Assembly (NCBI RefSeq): GCF_040939455.1
Contig: NC_134109.1
Coordinates: forward strand, 38,023,501 to 38,087,500
Source of the DNA: Microcebus murinus
Lineage: Eukaryota; Chordata; Mammalia; Primates; Cheirogaleidae
Direction: 5' to 3'
DNA length: 64,000 bases
In this document: positions 1 through 12,829 of the stretch, piece after piece
How the letters are laid out: every line of letters begins with the position of its first letter
How positions within the stretch are numbered: the stretch's first letter is position 1
Translations under genes and position numbers: made by a program
Notes under the pieces: generated by a model
Database searches by the model: none
The model's input: only the letters and a program-made list of their open reading frames with translations
Told to the model about the DNA's origin: nothing

Positions 1-19
1 TTTAAGCATTTTAGATTAA

Positions 20-112
20 AGTGCTCATTTAATCCTTACAACAATCCCATGAGACAGATATTAAACCTCGTTTTACAGATGAGAAAACTTAGACACAAAA
101 AAGAACAGCTTG
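20..112 (-). repeat. MIR SINE fragment
   Basis: The plus strand reads as the reverse complement of the MIR core: an 'acaacaatcccatgag' segment followed by 'ttttacagatgagaaaactt'. This is an ancient mammal-wide tRNA-derived SINE, heavily mutated and without visible target duplications. Confidence 0.75.
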
Positions 113-1311
113 AACAAGAAAAAGATTCAATGAATATCTGTTGAGTGGATGAATGGGCACATTTATGAAATCAAACATAAGCAGAAAGTGGTTCCCACAC
201 AAAATCAGAAGGGTGTGGGCATCTCAAAGTCACTGACAAAGCTTTCTGGTGCTCTGGATTTGGAAATCAGTGGGCTTTTCCACTAGGGGAAGAACTTTAA
301 AAAAAAAAAAAAAAGATTAGTAAAACAAGAGGTAAGGATAAGAAGCCACTGGGGCTAACTTACCTACCCACCTACCATACCATTTCCCCATCCCTTCATG
401 TCAGTTCACAATAGATTCCTCTGACAGAATGTACTCCCTCTATCAACTTATACAGGAAGGTTTCTAGAGCCGGTGTTGTCCCTGCCATTCTGCGCTGCAA
501 GCAGTGGGCAAAGCTGAGGGGGGTGAGGCAGCTGGCAGGGAAGCAACGCCACCAGTGCCAGGGGGGCCAGTGACTGGGAAGAGCATTGGGGCCCTCCGCT
601 GCTCCTGGTCCAGAGACATCCCCCAACCCCCCCCCCCCCCACAAGCCATGGCCCCATCTCTCTGGGGACTCAATACACTGTCATTTGATTGCTTTCTCTC
701 CGTGTAAAAGTCCTTAGTGGTAAATATTTATTTTATAATTAGAGTGATTTTAAGTTTTAAAATCATAGTGGCTTCCTACTTAGCCACAGGAAAGATTTCG
801 TTGTCCCTGTTAGGAAACGAAGTGATTCTTCAGCATACACGGAAAGAATCCTGGCCTCCCTCTCTGAGACACCGGGCCCTAGATAATCACGCCACCTAGC
901 GGCACACTTGTTCTTCTGTGAGCCTCCCTCCATCTGAAATGAGGGTGCCCAGCCATCAGTTAAATTATTCCATCTCACAGCCTATGAATTTCAATAAATA
1001 TACCATCTGTTCACCTTCTGTGTGGGAGTTCAATCATCTTCCTGGCAGCAGTGTTATTCTACAGCAATTACCTATGTCTTTATCACCTCTCGTTGAGCTG
1101 CAGCAGCCATCTCTGTGAAACCAACTTTCAAGCCACAGTTTTTGTAGGTAGCACAGTCTCTACGGCTAGAACACAGAAAAAATGTCTACACTTAATATGG
1201 GAAGGGGTGAAAAGGAAACCCACAACCTAATGGAACAGTGGGCTTTCCTTCGAGCTGCGGAGTAGCACTGGGGAGCTTTCACTTCGGGCTGCCAGGTTTT
1301 GATCTGCCAAG
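113..1311. other. no gene recognised; A-run and C-run
   Basis: I see no assignable gene or interspersed repeat here. There is a run of about 16 A at 299-314 and 14 consecutive C at 627-640, next to a GC-richer patch at 480-660. Overlapping short open frames on both strands at 396-707 look like a by-product of that composition. Confidence 0.5.
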
Positions 1312-1533
1312 CAGGGATCCTCAAACTTTTTAAACAGGGGGCCAGTTCACTGTCCCTCAGACCTCTGGAGGGCCGTTGGAGAGTGCGCGCACGTTCCACA
1401 CATGCGCACTGTGGGCCCGGGATGAGTTGGCTGCTAAGCAGGACAGGCAGCAGCGGCAAAAACACCCGGCGGGCTGGATTAATGTCCTCTGCAGACCGCA
1501 TGTGGCCCACCGGCCATAGTTTGAGGACGCCTG
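1312..1533 (+). mobile_element. non-autonomous hAT transposon, copy A
   Basis: This 222-bp element has inverted ends, CAGGGATCCTCAAACT at the left and the complement of CAGGCGTCCTCAAACT at the right. Its interior is very similar to the copy at 41249-41472. The flanks (ctgccaag and tgctaaag) may be a decayed 8-bp target duplication. It has no coding capacity and would have relied on a hAT transposase elsewhere. Its CpG-rich interior is typical of a fairly young element. Confidence 0.85.
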
Positions 1534-1609
1534 TGCTAAAGTAACAAGATTAGAAAAGAGGGAAGGCCACCAAGGAGAGAGGAGCCACATGCTATCAGAT
1601 GTGGCACCA

Positions 1610-1785
1610 GGAGATGTGGGATCAACCTCCAGCTCTGCCACCAACCAGCTCTGTGACTGTGTACATAATTTTAAGTCGCCTCTCTGGTGCTCAGTTTCCT
1701 CTTCTGTAAAATGAGCTCAGAGATTGGAATGGGTAACCACTGAACTTCCCTTTAGCTCTGAAATTTTAAGATTCCAAGGGATGGA
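1610..1785 (+). repeat. MIR SINE
   Basis: The sequence matches the forward MIR core: 'ccagctctgccaccaaccag', then 'ctctgtgactgtg', then 'ctcagtttcctcttctgtaa'. It is an ancient copy. Confidence 0.85.
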
Positions 1786-1924
1786 GAATGGGAGCCCACA
1801 ATGCAGCCCACGCCCAGATGTACCACTGACTTGCTGAGTTCTGAGTTGCTAAGTAAAATTACAGCTAAAAAAAGCAAACGTCACAAGCACCAAAGTGGTT
1901 TGAATGCTTTTTAAATTTGGATTA

Positions 1925-2070
1925 TTATTTAATGATATTTTCTTGCACAGTGTATGGGAAGAAGAAACAAAGATTGAGAGAGGCTATTTAGTTCAAGGTT
2001 ACTCCTAGAAAATGGGGAAGCTGGGGCTTAACTCATGCTGTTTAGTTCCAAAGCCCAAGCTCTATGCAGT
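1925..2070 (-). repeat. MIR SINE
   Basis: The order is reverse MIR: an 'attgagagaggctatttag' segment (equivalent to cagagaggttaagtaac), then 'ggggcttaactcatgctg', then 'aaagcccaagctct'. It is diverged. Confidence 0.6.
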
Positions 2071-2249
2071 GCCGAATTGGAAGGCTTCATAAAAACGCAG
2101 AATTTCAGAACAAGGGCTAGAGTCAAAGAAAGGCTGAAAGGCATTTCACAGAAAGCATGTGTGTATATCCATAAATGCCCAGCATTAACTTTATATTGGT
2201 TCAGTTCCAGTTACTTGCCATCCAATTATATATCCAATAGCTTGACTAT

Positions 2250-2530
2250 GGCCATTACGGTGCTGTGTGCTCCCCAAACCATGTCCATTTTCTTGCTGGG
2301 CACATAAATACACTAAATTTCCCAGCGTCTTTGGCAGTTATATTGGGAACAGGAATTGGGTTCTGGATAATGAGATGTGAGCAGAAATTCTGTACACCCT
2401 CTGAATGTGGCCATAAAGCCCTATTTTACACTCTTTTCCTCCCATTCATGCATCTGGAAGTGAAGGATGCCAGTATAGCAGGGCCATGTGATAAAAAAAA
2501 AAAGCCACAACCCTGAGTTACCACACTGAG
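2250..2530 (+). repeat. ancient interspersed repeat, family uncertain
   Basis: The run 'aaatttcccagcgtctttgg', 'gataatgagatgtgagcag' and 'ggccatgtgataaaa' resembles a common eutherian-wide repeat that I cannot name with confidence. A run of 11 A follows the match. Confidence 0.35.
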
Positions 2531-2989
2531 GGAAGCCTACGAATTGTGGCAAAGTGAGGAGGGAAATACATTTGTTTTGTATTCTACTGAGAGTTGGGGG
2601 TCACTGTTACAGCAACCACCACCCAAAGCAGCCTGGCCAGTAGGAATAGCGATGGTGCCCTATTTTGTGCCTGGTTGATATCCAATCCCCTTTCTTCTGA
2701 ATCCACTCCTCAATTCCCCTTCCCAGCACCTTGATGGACCTGAACGTTAGTCCACACAGTTCAGAAATGGCTGTCACCACCCTCCTCTCAGCCCTAAGGG
2801 TGGGTAGCACAGTTTGACCCCCACGTCAGCCAAATGAGAGGCAATCTGGGGACTTTTTGCTGAGGCTATTGTGAAGAAGAAACTCTTTTTCCATGGGGAA
2901 GGCTAAGCTAGGTGGCCTAAGTGTGGTGCAGCAGGGAGGTCACCCCAGAAGAGGGCCTGCTCTAGAACAAAGTTAGCATGTGGAACAAC

Positions 2990-3412
2990 AGAACCTGAGA
3001 GGGCTGGGAAAAAGGAGAGATGGAGGCAGGAGGAAGGGTGGAAGGCAGAGCAAGAGAGGAAATGGAGGCAGGGAGGCAAAGGATGCTGGGAGGCAGAGGG
3101 GGAAAGAGTGGGCCAGAGGGAGGGCAGAGAAAGGAGAGTGGCCCGGGTAGACGTGGGGAGGGGGCACAGGAGAGGGGGAGGTGAGGGGCGGGTGGGATCA
3201 GAGGGAAAAGCTGCATGGATAGAAGGAGATCAGCTAGCACCGGGAAGGGGCAGGGGGGTAGGCAGCATGGGACGGGCAGAGTCAGAGAGAGGGAGCGCTA
3301 AGGTAAAGATGGAGGAAGAAGAGAGAGAAAGGGAGAAAGAGAAGAAGGGGCAGAGGTACAGAAAGAGGCAGGGGGATAGAAAGGAAAGAGGGAGGCAGGG
3401 AAGTGAAATCCT
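2990..3412 (+). repeat. long purine-rich (GA) tract
   Basis: For about 420 bases the plus strand is overwhelmingly A and G, built from irregular gga/gag/ggca units without a fixed period. Short pyrimidine breaks occur, for example at 3140-3150 and 3210-3240. Open frames on both strands here (plus 3108-3419, minus 2962-3240) are rich in E/K/R or S/P/L and are simple-sequence artefacts. Confidence 0.8.
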
Positions 3413-3414
3413 CA

Positions 3415-3545
3415 TTTAAATCCTTGGGCCCAGCCACACCTAGCCAGCCTCACCCCTGAACTTCTCTGTTACACGAGTCAATAAATTCTCTTTTGCATTT
3501 ATCCATTTTAATTGGGGTCCTGCCATTTGCTGTAGGGATTTTTTT
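3415..3545 (+). repeat. possible MLT1-type LTR 3' end
   Basis: The segment has an 'aataaattctcttttgc' polyadenylation-like stretch followed by an 'attggggtcctgccatttgc' end. This resembles the 3' end of an MLT1 LTR (gagttgggtttctgtcacttgc). Only the LTR tail is recognisable. Confidence 0.4.
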
Positions 3546-5554
3546 CCATATTTTCCAAAACAACCTTAAAAATAGATGAAAGCAACATATGTGTCAAAAC
3601 ATGGGGATATAATTATGCAACACAGTGAGCAAGAATTGACTATCCTCTACCAAAATGACAATTTTCAATATTCAGAGCAACTCTATCACCTTATCCTTTC
3701 AGTCTTTACCGACTGACTTCAATACTAGCCCAGCCTAATATTACAGTCTACTGTGTTTTCCAGCTTCATTCTTCTATCTCTCCTTTCATCTTGTTCCCTA
3801 TTCTAATAAGCTGTTCTGTCTTTATCACCTTTTCTGGATGAAAGATGCCTTGTTTCCGTCTTTCACATAATCACTGAGAATTCTGTAAAGCCCCAGCTGT
3901 CGTTCCCTTCAACCCCACAGGTACTTGCAGCACTGCGATGGCAGCTACTAAGGCACATTAACTTGATCCCACAGGCCACCAGCTCAAACTGCCGCTGCTC
4001 AAATCATGCAACATGAATCAACAGTGAGCTGAAATCCATTGTTCTGAATCTCCCTAAAGTCACATTCTCAAAAGCAGCAGCAAGAAACAATTGGCTTGAA
4101 ATGTGAATCGGTGCTCAGATTTGCAAGGGAAAAAAAAAAGTGGAAATGTGCTTGCCGCTTAGAGCAAAAGCAAGAGAGAGTGACAGAGATCCTGTGTGCC
4201 TGTGTGCACATGCATGTACCTGGCCCGGAAGGTGGGCCAGAAGATCAATTAAAGGATTCAGTTCTCAAATGCTCATCAAGGAATAAAATGTTCTGGATTT
4301 CTCTACAGCCAAAAGAAAAATGAAGTGATTACTGGATTTTTAAAAGGCCAAAGAAAGTACCTTAGCCAAAAGCCAAGAGAGCAGTCACACAAGTGGGTGG
4401 AGGGGGAAATGTCACCTCCTTCATTAGTGAAAGCACCTGGACTGCAGTCACCAACAGGGAGTCTCTGCACTCTAGGGACTTATATTTATTTCCCCAGCAC
4501 ATTTCATATCCATTCAAGCAAAACGATATGTGTGACATCTGGGCACAAAGTCTTTTTCAAAGAAAAAAAAAAATCAACCCAGCCACGCTAATTTTCCTCA
4601 TTCACCAGCCACCACCCCACACGCACGAAGCCAGCCCCCTCCCATTCACTCACAGCACCACAGCCAGGAAAATATTCAGTACAATCCCAGAGGCTTGGCT
4701 GCTTCTGCGGCTCTTATGCATAATTTACGAACGTACACAATTCCTGTCAACAGTGGCCTCAATCCTGTCAACAGTGGCCTCAGTTTCTCATCTATCAATG
4801 AATGTCAAGGCTCTATAAAAATCTGGATCCATGTAAAAGGACATTGTAGACAAAGAGCTCAGGTTTTCTAAAAAGAAGTCAAAATTGTATGTTCTACCAA
4901 GGGTAATGTTTGGTTTTAGTGGTTTGTGTTTTGGGTTGTTTTTGTATGGTTTTGTTTTGTCATTAAGAAAACACTCCTGACTAGATTTAACCTGCATTTG
5001 AAACTCCACACTTGGGGCCCAAGGGACAACTGTAGCCCCTCCACTTTGGTCAGGGCAGTGACTGTGAAACAAGACAGGCAACTTGAAAGAAAACCCCAAA
5101 CATCTTCTTGATCATTCCCGGGGTTCTACTCCACATCCATAGCCCTGGAACTTGCCTTGGCCCCTTCTTTTACTCAGAGAAGCAGTCCTCCTTCCAGCCC
5201 CCAACCCAAACTACCCATACACCCCATCCTCTCTTACACTCTTCACTTTCACCTAAGGGACTCACCCAGCCCTGCAACACCTGAAACTACAAGTGGGAGC
5301 TGGAGGAAGTCTTGCCCATGCTCCTTCTACCCCAGGGTGGAGCAGTGGCCTGCCCCTTCCTGAGCTCTCTTCACTGGGAAAGGGGTCATTCTCATTCCCC
5401 AATGGCTACCTGGTGGCTGTGACAAAGACTACCTCCTTTCACACCTGGACTTTAGTCAGGCTCCTCGGAGACCTCTGCTTGACAAGGCCTGGCCTTGTGC
5501 TTCCCTGTCTATCCTTGCTGAATCCAATCTGAGCAAGAATTCTGGAAAAGTCAG
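3546..5554. other. no gene recognised; short tandem duplication
   Basis: No repeat or gene is assigned. A perfect 20-base word starting tcctgtcaacagtgg occurs at 4742-4761 and again at 4763-4782, a recent-looking 21-bp tandem duplication. A-runs lie near 4130 and 4562. Confidence 0.5.
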
Positions 5555-5975
5555 TGTCTTGGTCCATTTTGTGTCGCTATAGTGAGGAAACCTGGGGTGA
5601 GATGATTTATAAAGAAATGAGGTTTATTCAGCTCATGGTTCTGCTGGCTGGAAGGCTTAAGATTGTGCATCTGGGGAGGGCCTCAGGCTGTTTCCACTCA
5701 TGGTGGAATGCAAAGGGGAGCCAGCGTGTGCAGAGATCAGATGGCAAGGGAGGAGGCAGGAGAGAGGAGGGAAGATCCAGGCTCTTTTTAAAACCAGCTC
5801 TCATAGGAACTAGCAGAGCAGAACTCGCTCACCAACCCCAGGGACAGCATGATCTATTCAGAAAGGGTCCACCCCATGACCCAAACACCTCCCATAAGGC
5901 CCCACCTCCTACACTGGAATCAAATTTCAACATGAGGTTTTAGGAGGACCAACATCCAAACTATAGGAGTCAGTC
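5555..5975 (-). repeat. MaLR LTR (MST/MLT1 type), solo
   Basis: In reverse orientation it shows the MaLR LTR layout: 'gtgtcttggtccattttgtg' at one end, 'tttattcagctcatggttct' and 'ctcataaggcccc'-like blocks inside, and 'tcaacatgaggttttaggag' near the other end. No internal retroviral sequence flanks it, so it is a solo LTR. Confidence 0.75.
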
Positions 5976-5984
5976 TAGGAAGAA

Positions 5985-6400
5985 ATCCCCCACCCTTGGT
6001 ATCTGACCACCCTCCAATATCGTATCATACTGGCCTGCCTCCAGCAATAACTCTATCACATCGATTTAGCCAGACACCCCTTATCTTTGATGTTTCCTCT
6101 TGATAATTTTCCACCCACTGACCCCACCCTGATCCTTGGTCGTAAACCCCCACTAGACCTTGTTAGAGTTGGGATTGAGTCCAGTGCAAGACCACTTGAC
6201 AATTGTCCCTGTGCCTATCACAGTGGTGATGCACCCATTGGATAAAATCTACCTTCCCACCTTGAACAACTGTTTGGATCATTTGCTTCTTTAACAGCTG
6301 CAAACACCTTTTTCTATTCCGTGTCTTCCAGGACCTTGCCCTGGACCTCCTAGGATGAATGTGATCCCACGTTCCTGTACCAATGCTGGCAAAAGCTCAA
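5985..6400 (+). other. possible ERV LTR remnant
   Basis: The last part ('ggataaaatctaccttccca', then 'ccttgaacaactgtttgg') reads like the R/U5 end of an ERV1-type LTR. No primer-binding site or internal region is seen. The assignment is tentative. Confidence 0.3.
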
Positions 6401-6929
6401 ATATAAGGAGGATTACAAGATGTTATGTTACAAACAGAGAGAACTATTAGTTTTATCCCTACCATTGTACCTTTTTAGAAAAAAATACAGGAACATTTCA
6501 TTTGATTGTGCTTCACTTTACTGCACTTCACAGATATTGCGTTTTTTACAAATTGAAGGCCTGTGATAACCCTGGGTGGAAGTTTACCAAGTTTACCAAC
6601 ACCATTATCCCAACAGCATGTGCTCACGTTGTGTCTCTGTGTCACATTTTGGTCATTCTTACAATATTTCAAATATCTTCATTATTATTATACATGGTGA
6701 CTCATGATCAATGATCTTTGATGTTATTATTGTAATTGTTTTAGTGTGCCACAAACCATGCCCATATAAGACGGTGAACATAATTGATAAATGCTGTGCG
6801 TTCTGGCTGCTCCTTCAACAGGCCAGTCCCCTCTCTTTCTCTCCTCCAGCCTCCTTATTCCCAGAGACACAACAATATTGAAATTAGGCCACTTAATAAC
6901 CCTATAATGGTCTCTAAGTGTTAAGTGAA

Positions 6930-8655
6930 AGGAAGAGTCCCACATCTCTCACTTTAGATCAAAAGCTAGAAATGATTAAGCTTCATAAGGAATGCATGTC
7001 AAAAGCTAAGATAGGCCAAAAGCTCGACCTGTTGCACCAAATGGTTAGCCAAGTTGTCAATGCAAAGGAAAAGTTCTTGAAGGAAATTAAAAGTGCCACT
7101 CCAGTGAACGCATGAATGATAAGAAAGTGAAACAGCTTTATGCTAATAAAGCTGTTTTTAGTGGCCTGTTTTAGTGGCCTAGATAGAAGATCAAATGAGC
7201 CACAACATTTTCTTAAGCCAAAGCCTAATCCAGAGCATGGCCTTAAGTCTACTCAATTCTAAGAAGGCCGAGAGAGATCAGAAAGTTCCAGAAGAAAAGT
7301 TGAAAGCTAGCAGCTGTTGTTTCCTGGGATTTAAGGAAAGAAGCCATCTCCACGGTATAAAAGTGCAAAGTGAAAAGTGCTGATGGAGAAGCTGCAGCAA
7401 GTTATACAGATGATCTAAGATAGCTGATGAAGGTGACTACACCAAACACCACATTTTCAGCACAGACAAAACACCCTTCTGGTGTTGGAAGATGATGCCA
7501 ACTAAGACCTTCATAGCTAAAGAAGAGAAGTCAATGTCTGGCTTCAAAGCTTCAAAAGACAGGCTGACTCTCTTATTAGGGCCTAGTGCAGCTGGTGACT
7601 TTAAGTTGAAGCCAATGCTCACTTACCATTGTGAAAATCCTGGGGCCTTTAAGAAGTGTGCTAAGTCTACTCTGTGTACTCTATAAATGGAACAACAAAG
7701 CCTGGATGGCAGCACATCTGTTCACAGCATGGCTTACTGAATATTTTAAGCCCACTGTTGAGACCTACTGCTCAGAAAAAAAGCCCACTGTTGAGACCTA
7801 CTGCTCAGAAAAAAAGGAAAAGATTCCTTTCAAAATATTACTGCTTATTGACAATGCCCCTTGTCACCCAAGAGCTCTGATGGAAATACACAAGCAGATT
7901 AATGTTGTTGTCACGCCTTCTAACAAAACATTCATTGCATAGCCCATGGATCAAGGAGTAATTTCAATTTTCAAGTCTTATTATTTAAAAATTATATTTC
8001 ATAAGGCTATTACTGCCATAGGCAGTGATTCCTCTGACAGATCTGGGCAAAGAAAATAAACCTCTCAAAAGGGTTCAGCATTCTAGATGCAATTAAGAAC
8101 ATTCATGATTCATGGTAAGGGTCAAAATGTCAACATTAACAGGAGTTTGGGGTGATCTAGCACCTCTTATATTCTCCTGGATTGAGCTTGAGCCCATTCT
8201 CCAAAGTGAGATATCACAAATATGGAAGAATACGCACCGCATGTACTAGCCAGCCATCAAACTGGCACTGACTGACCAACACTAAGGTGCTCACACAGTA
8301 GTAATATTCTTTGGGGGTAGGAGGGTTGGGGTGGGTAAACTCACAACTAATGGATACAGTGAGAATTGTAGGGGGGAGACACATCTCAAATCACGGTTGG
8401 GATGTAGCAAAGTCATAACATGTAACCAAAATGTTTGTACCCCCATAATTTCCTGAAATAAAAAAAAAATTAAATTAAAAAAACTCCAAGAGTTTGGAAG
8501 AAGTTGATTCCAACTCTCATGAATGACTTTGAGGGGTTCAAGACATCAGTAGATGAAGTAACTGCAGATGTGGTGCAAATAGCAACAGAACTAGAATTAG
8601 AAGTGGAGCCTGAAGATGTGCCTAAAGTGATGCAGTCTCATGATAAAACTTGAAT
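6930..8655 (+). pseudogene. Tigger1 transposase pseudogene
   Basis: This is the remains of a pogo-like transposase, a DNA-binding protein (CENP-B-type HTH) with a DDE catalytic domain that cut and pasted Tigger elements. The start region reads [20 protein letters not shown] (helix-turn-helix) at 6925-7115. Further pieces lie at 7492-7686 (SGFKASKDRLTLLLG) and 7631-7942 ([14 protein letters not shown], the second catalytic Asp region), then a C-terminal part at 8488-8655. The frame is broken by several indels and stops, by a 33-bp in-frame tandem duplication at about 7748-7815, and by the inserted L1 tail at 8151. No activity is possible. Related genes have been domesticated in primates (TIGD family, CENPB), but this copy has no preserved frame. 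Confidence 0.9.
8151..8487 (+). mobile_element. 5'-truncated L1 3'UTR fragment
   Basis: 337 bp sit inside the Tigger1 transposase frame. The fragment ends 'atgtaaccaaaatgtttgta', 'cccccataatttcctgaaat', then an A-rich tail, matching a strepsirrhine L1 3' end. Target duplication: aggagtttgg at 8141-8150 and aagagtttgg at 8488-8497, 9 of 10 identical. It is a later arrival than the Tigger1. Confidence 0.8.
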
Positions 8656-9071
8656 AGATGAGGAAATGCTTCTTATGGATGAGCAAAGAAAGTAGTTTCT
8701 TGAGATGGAATCTACTCCTGGTGAAGATGCTGTGAACACTGTTGAAATGACAACAGAGGATTTAGCATATTACATAAACTTAGTTGATAAAGCAGCAACA
8801 GGGTTTGAGAGGATTGACTCCAATTTTCAAAGTTGTTCTACTGTGGGTAAAATGATCTCAAACAGTATCCCTCATGTGCTATAGATAAATCTTTCACGAA
8901 TGGAAGAATTAATCAATGCAGCAAAATTCACTGTTGACTTATATTCAGAACTTGCCACAGCCACCCCAACCTTCAGCCACCATCCTCATTTAGGCAAGAC
9001 CCTCCACCAGCAAAAAGATTATGACTTTCTAAAAGCTCAGATAATCATTAGCATTTTTTAGCAACAAATAA

Positions 9072-9377
9072 TTTTTTTTTTTGAGACAGAGTCTCACTCT
9101 GTTGCCCTGGCTAGAGTGCTGTGGTGTCAGCCTAGCTCACAGCAACCTTAAACTCTTGGGATCAGGCGATCCTTCTGCCTCAGCCTCCCCAAGTAGCTGG
9201 GACTATAGGCATGAGCCACCATGCCCGGCTAATTTTTTCTATATTTATTTTTAGTTAGCCAATTAATTTCTTTCTATTTTTAGTAGAGACAGAGTCTCGC
9301 TCTTGCTCAAACTGGTTTTGAACTCCTGACCTTGAGCAATCCTCCCACCTCAGCCTCCCAAAGTGCTAGGATTACAG
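9072..9377 (-). mobile_element. lemur-type Alu
   Basis: A reverse-oriented dimeric Alu with a T-run at the left, 'gtgtcagcctagctcacagc' in the left arm and the lemur-type 'agttagccaattaatttctt' segment. It lacks roughly the first 20 bases of Alu (right end in this orientation) and joins Tigger1 sequence at 9378. Confidence 0.92.
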
Positions 9378-9769
9378 AATATTTTAATTAAGGTATATAC
9401 ATTGTCTTTTTAGGCATAATGCTATTGCACACTTAACAGACTACAGTACAGTGTAAATGTAACTTTGATATACCCTGGGAAACCAAGAAATTTGTGTGAC
9501 TTGTTTTATGGAAATATCCACTTTATTTGATGGTCTGGAACCAAACCCACAATATCTCCAAAGTATGCCTGTAGGTACAAATAAGATCAATTAAGATACC
9601 CTAAAACATGATTCTATATTTTGTTCTAAATGTGTGCTTGCTTTCTCAAGCCCCACGTGAGTATTTATTAAGCATTAATCTGACTATATGTGCAAGGATC
9701 CATCCATACATACATAATGCTAGGCAGAATCTACCTTCAGTGTTCCCAGAGGACCACAGGAGAACTTTC

Positions 9770-10030
9770 ATCCAATCCCTTATAACAACAATCATAATAA
9801 TAGTAATACTAGTAACAGTCATCACTATCTGCTGTGTACTTTACATAAATAAATTTAATCCTCATGAAAACACTCTGTGGGAGGAAGTTATCCCCCCTTA
9901 TCTTATAAATAAACAAACTGAGATAGAGGGAAGGTTAAGTTACTCACCCAAGATCATACAACCACCTGAGTCAAGTTTAGAATGAGGTGTCTGCTTCAAG
10001 ATTCCATGTTCTTACACTTTTCTCCACTAC
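9770..10030 (-). repeat. MIR SINE, long copy
   Basis: The whole MIR is readable in reverse: 'tgctgtgtactttacataaa', 'tttaatcctcatgaaaacac', 'aaactgagatagagggaagg', 'acccaagatcatacaacc'. It is an ancient copy. Confidence 0.85.
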
Positions 10031-11503
<1,473 letters not shown>

Positions 11504-12029
11504 CTTGTTTTTAATAATGCAAGCCTACATTATTTTGCTTACCCTGTGTTACTCCTGTTTTTATAATTTGGGGGATAGTATACAGCACAATGTCTGCTAT
11601 ATAAGGGTGATTTAATTAGACTTGTGTTATTAGAAGGACCACTTTGGCTCCTATGTACAGAACCAATTGGAAGAAAATAATACCGGAGTTCAGAACAAAA
11701 ACAGGGCAGAAGCTGTTGCAGTAATTCAATATGACAGCACACCAGAAGGATGATAAAGGAGATAAAGGGAAGAGATGAATTTGGAAAGGCGCTTAGGAAG
11801 GAGCATGGTCAGGAATTTAGTCATGGACTGGATATGGGGATGAGGAAGAGTAAGGAGTTAAGGTTTCTGGTTTAATGGATGGTCTTGGTATATACTGGAA
11901 AAGGGGCATAAAGGGGTTTGTGGAATAATATAATAAACACATTTTGGACAAGTTGATCTTGAGGTACCTGAAAGATATCCAAGTACACATGGGACAAAAG
12001 TGACTAGATACGCATTGTCATCCCCAAGA

Positions 12030-12180
12030 CCCAAGCAACAAATATTTGTTGATCTACCATCTACTGAACACTGGCCTAGATGCTGGGGAATGGAACAGTG
12101 AAAAAGTTAGACATCCCCCAGCTGTTGTGGAACTAGAGTCTAGGTGGAGAGAAGGGCATTAAACAAGCAATCATCCAAAG
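12030..12180 (-). repeat. L2 LINE 3' end
   Basis: The order 'caaatatttgttgatctacc', 'gatgctggggaatggaacag', 'ggcattaaacaagcaatc' is the reverse complement of the L2 3' end. The segment 11504-12029 before it is unassigned; 11770-12000 may be older repeat material. Confidence 0.75.
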
Positions 12181-12829
12181 GAAAAACTGGAAGCCCTAAA
12201 AATGAAGTGCTTCAAATGGGCAAGGGCCAATTATATCGAATGATGCTAAGAGATGGAGAGGATACTAATGGAGCTGTCTGCTGGATTTGGTAACATGGAA
12301 GTCACCATCATCTTGACCAGAGCTGTCTCAATGGAATACCAAAGACAGAAGCCAGATTAAAGTGAAGTAAAAAGTGAACCATAAAGTCAGGAAGTGGAGA
12401 TGACCATAGGACATCTACTCAAAAATTTTTGCTGAGAAGCGGAGCAGCAAAAAGGAGCAGTGGCTAGAAAGGCACACAGGTCGAGGAAGAGTTATTTAAT
12501 ATGGATGGTTGTAAAGGTTGTTTGTATGTTATGGGGAATATTCCAGGAGAAAGGGATTATGCTGGAGAGAGGGCACTTTGCATGAGCCAGGTCATAAGAC
12601 CAAAATAATAGATTAAAAGCATAACTATTATTCTTTGGGGTGGTAGTAATGGAAGGGAGCCCAAGTAGGAGGGAGGGCTTCTAGGGTCTAAATAATGTTC
12701 TTGTTACCTGATTTAGGTGTTGGTTAAATAAGTGTTTTCATTTTGTGAAGAAGTATCGAGAAGTAAACTTGTGTGTGCCGTTTCTGTGCATATACTACAT
12801 GTTAATACAGAGTTTTTTTTAAAAAAGAA

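Larger units (their letters stand above)
6488..9571 (+). mobile_element. Tigger1 DNA transposon, near full length, inactive
   Basis: A mariner/pogo-type (TcMar-Tigger) element flanked by TA at 6486-6487 and 9572-9573. It starts CAGGAACATTTCATTTGATT and ends AAGTATGCCTG, a degenerate inverted pair. Removing a 337-bp L1 tail (8151-8487, plus a 10-bp duplication), an Alu of about 305 bp (9072-9377) and a 33-bp internal duplication leaves about 2.4 kb, the expected Tigger1 length. The whole consensus order is present: 5' noncoding, transposase frame, 3' noncoding. The element is dead because of stops and frameshifts. Confidence 0.93.

Noticed and set aside
3108..3419. 103-codon plus-strand frame
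   Set aside because: It is the translation of a purine-rich tract (R/G/E/K-rich) with mirrored frames on the other strand.
6918..7942. A possible domesticated Tigger transposase gene
   Set aside because: Stops, frameshifts, a tandem duplication and an L1 insertion break the frame; no promoter or splice signals are evident.
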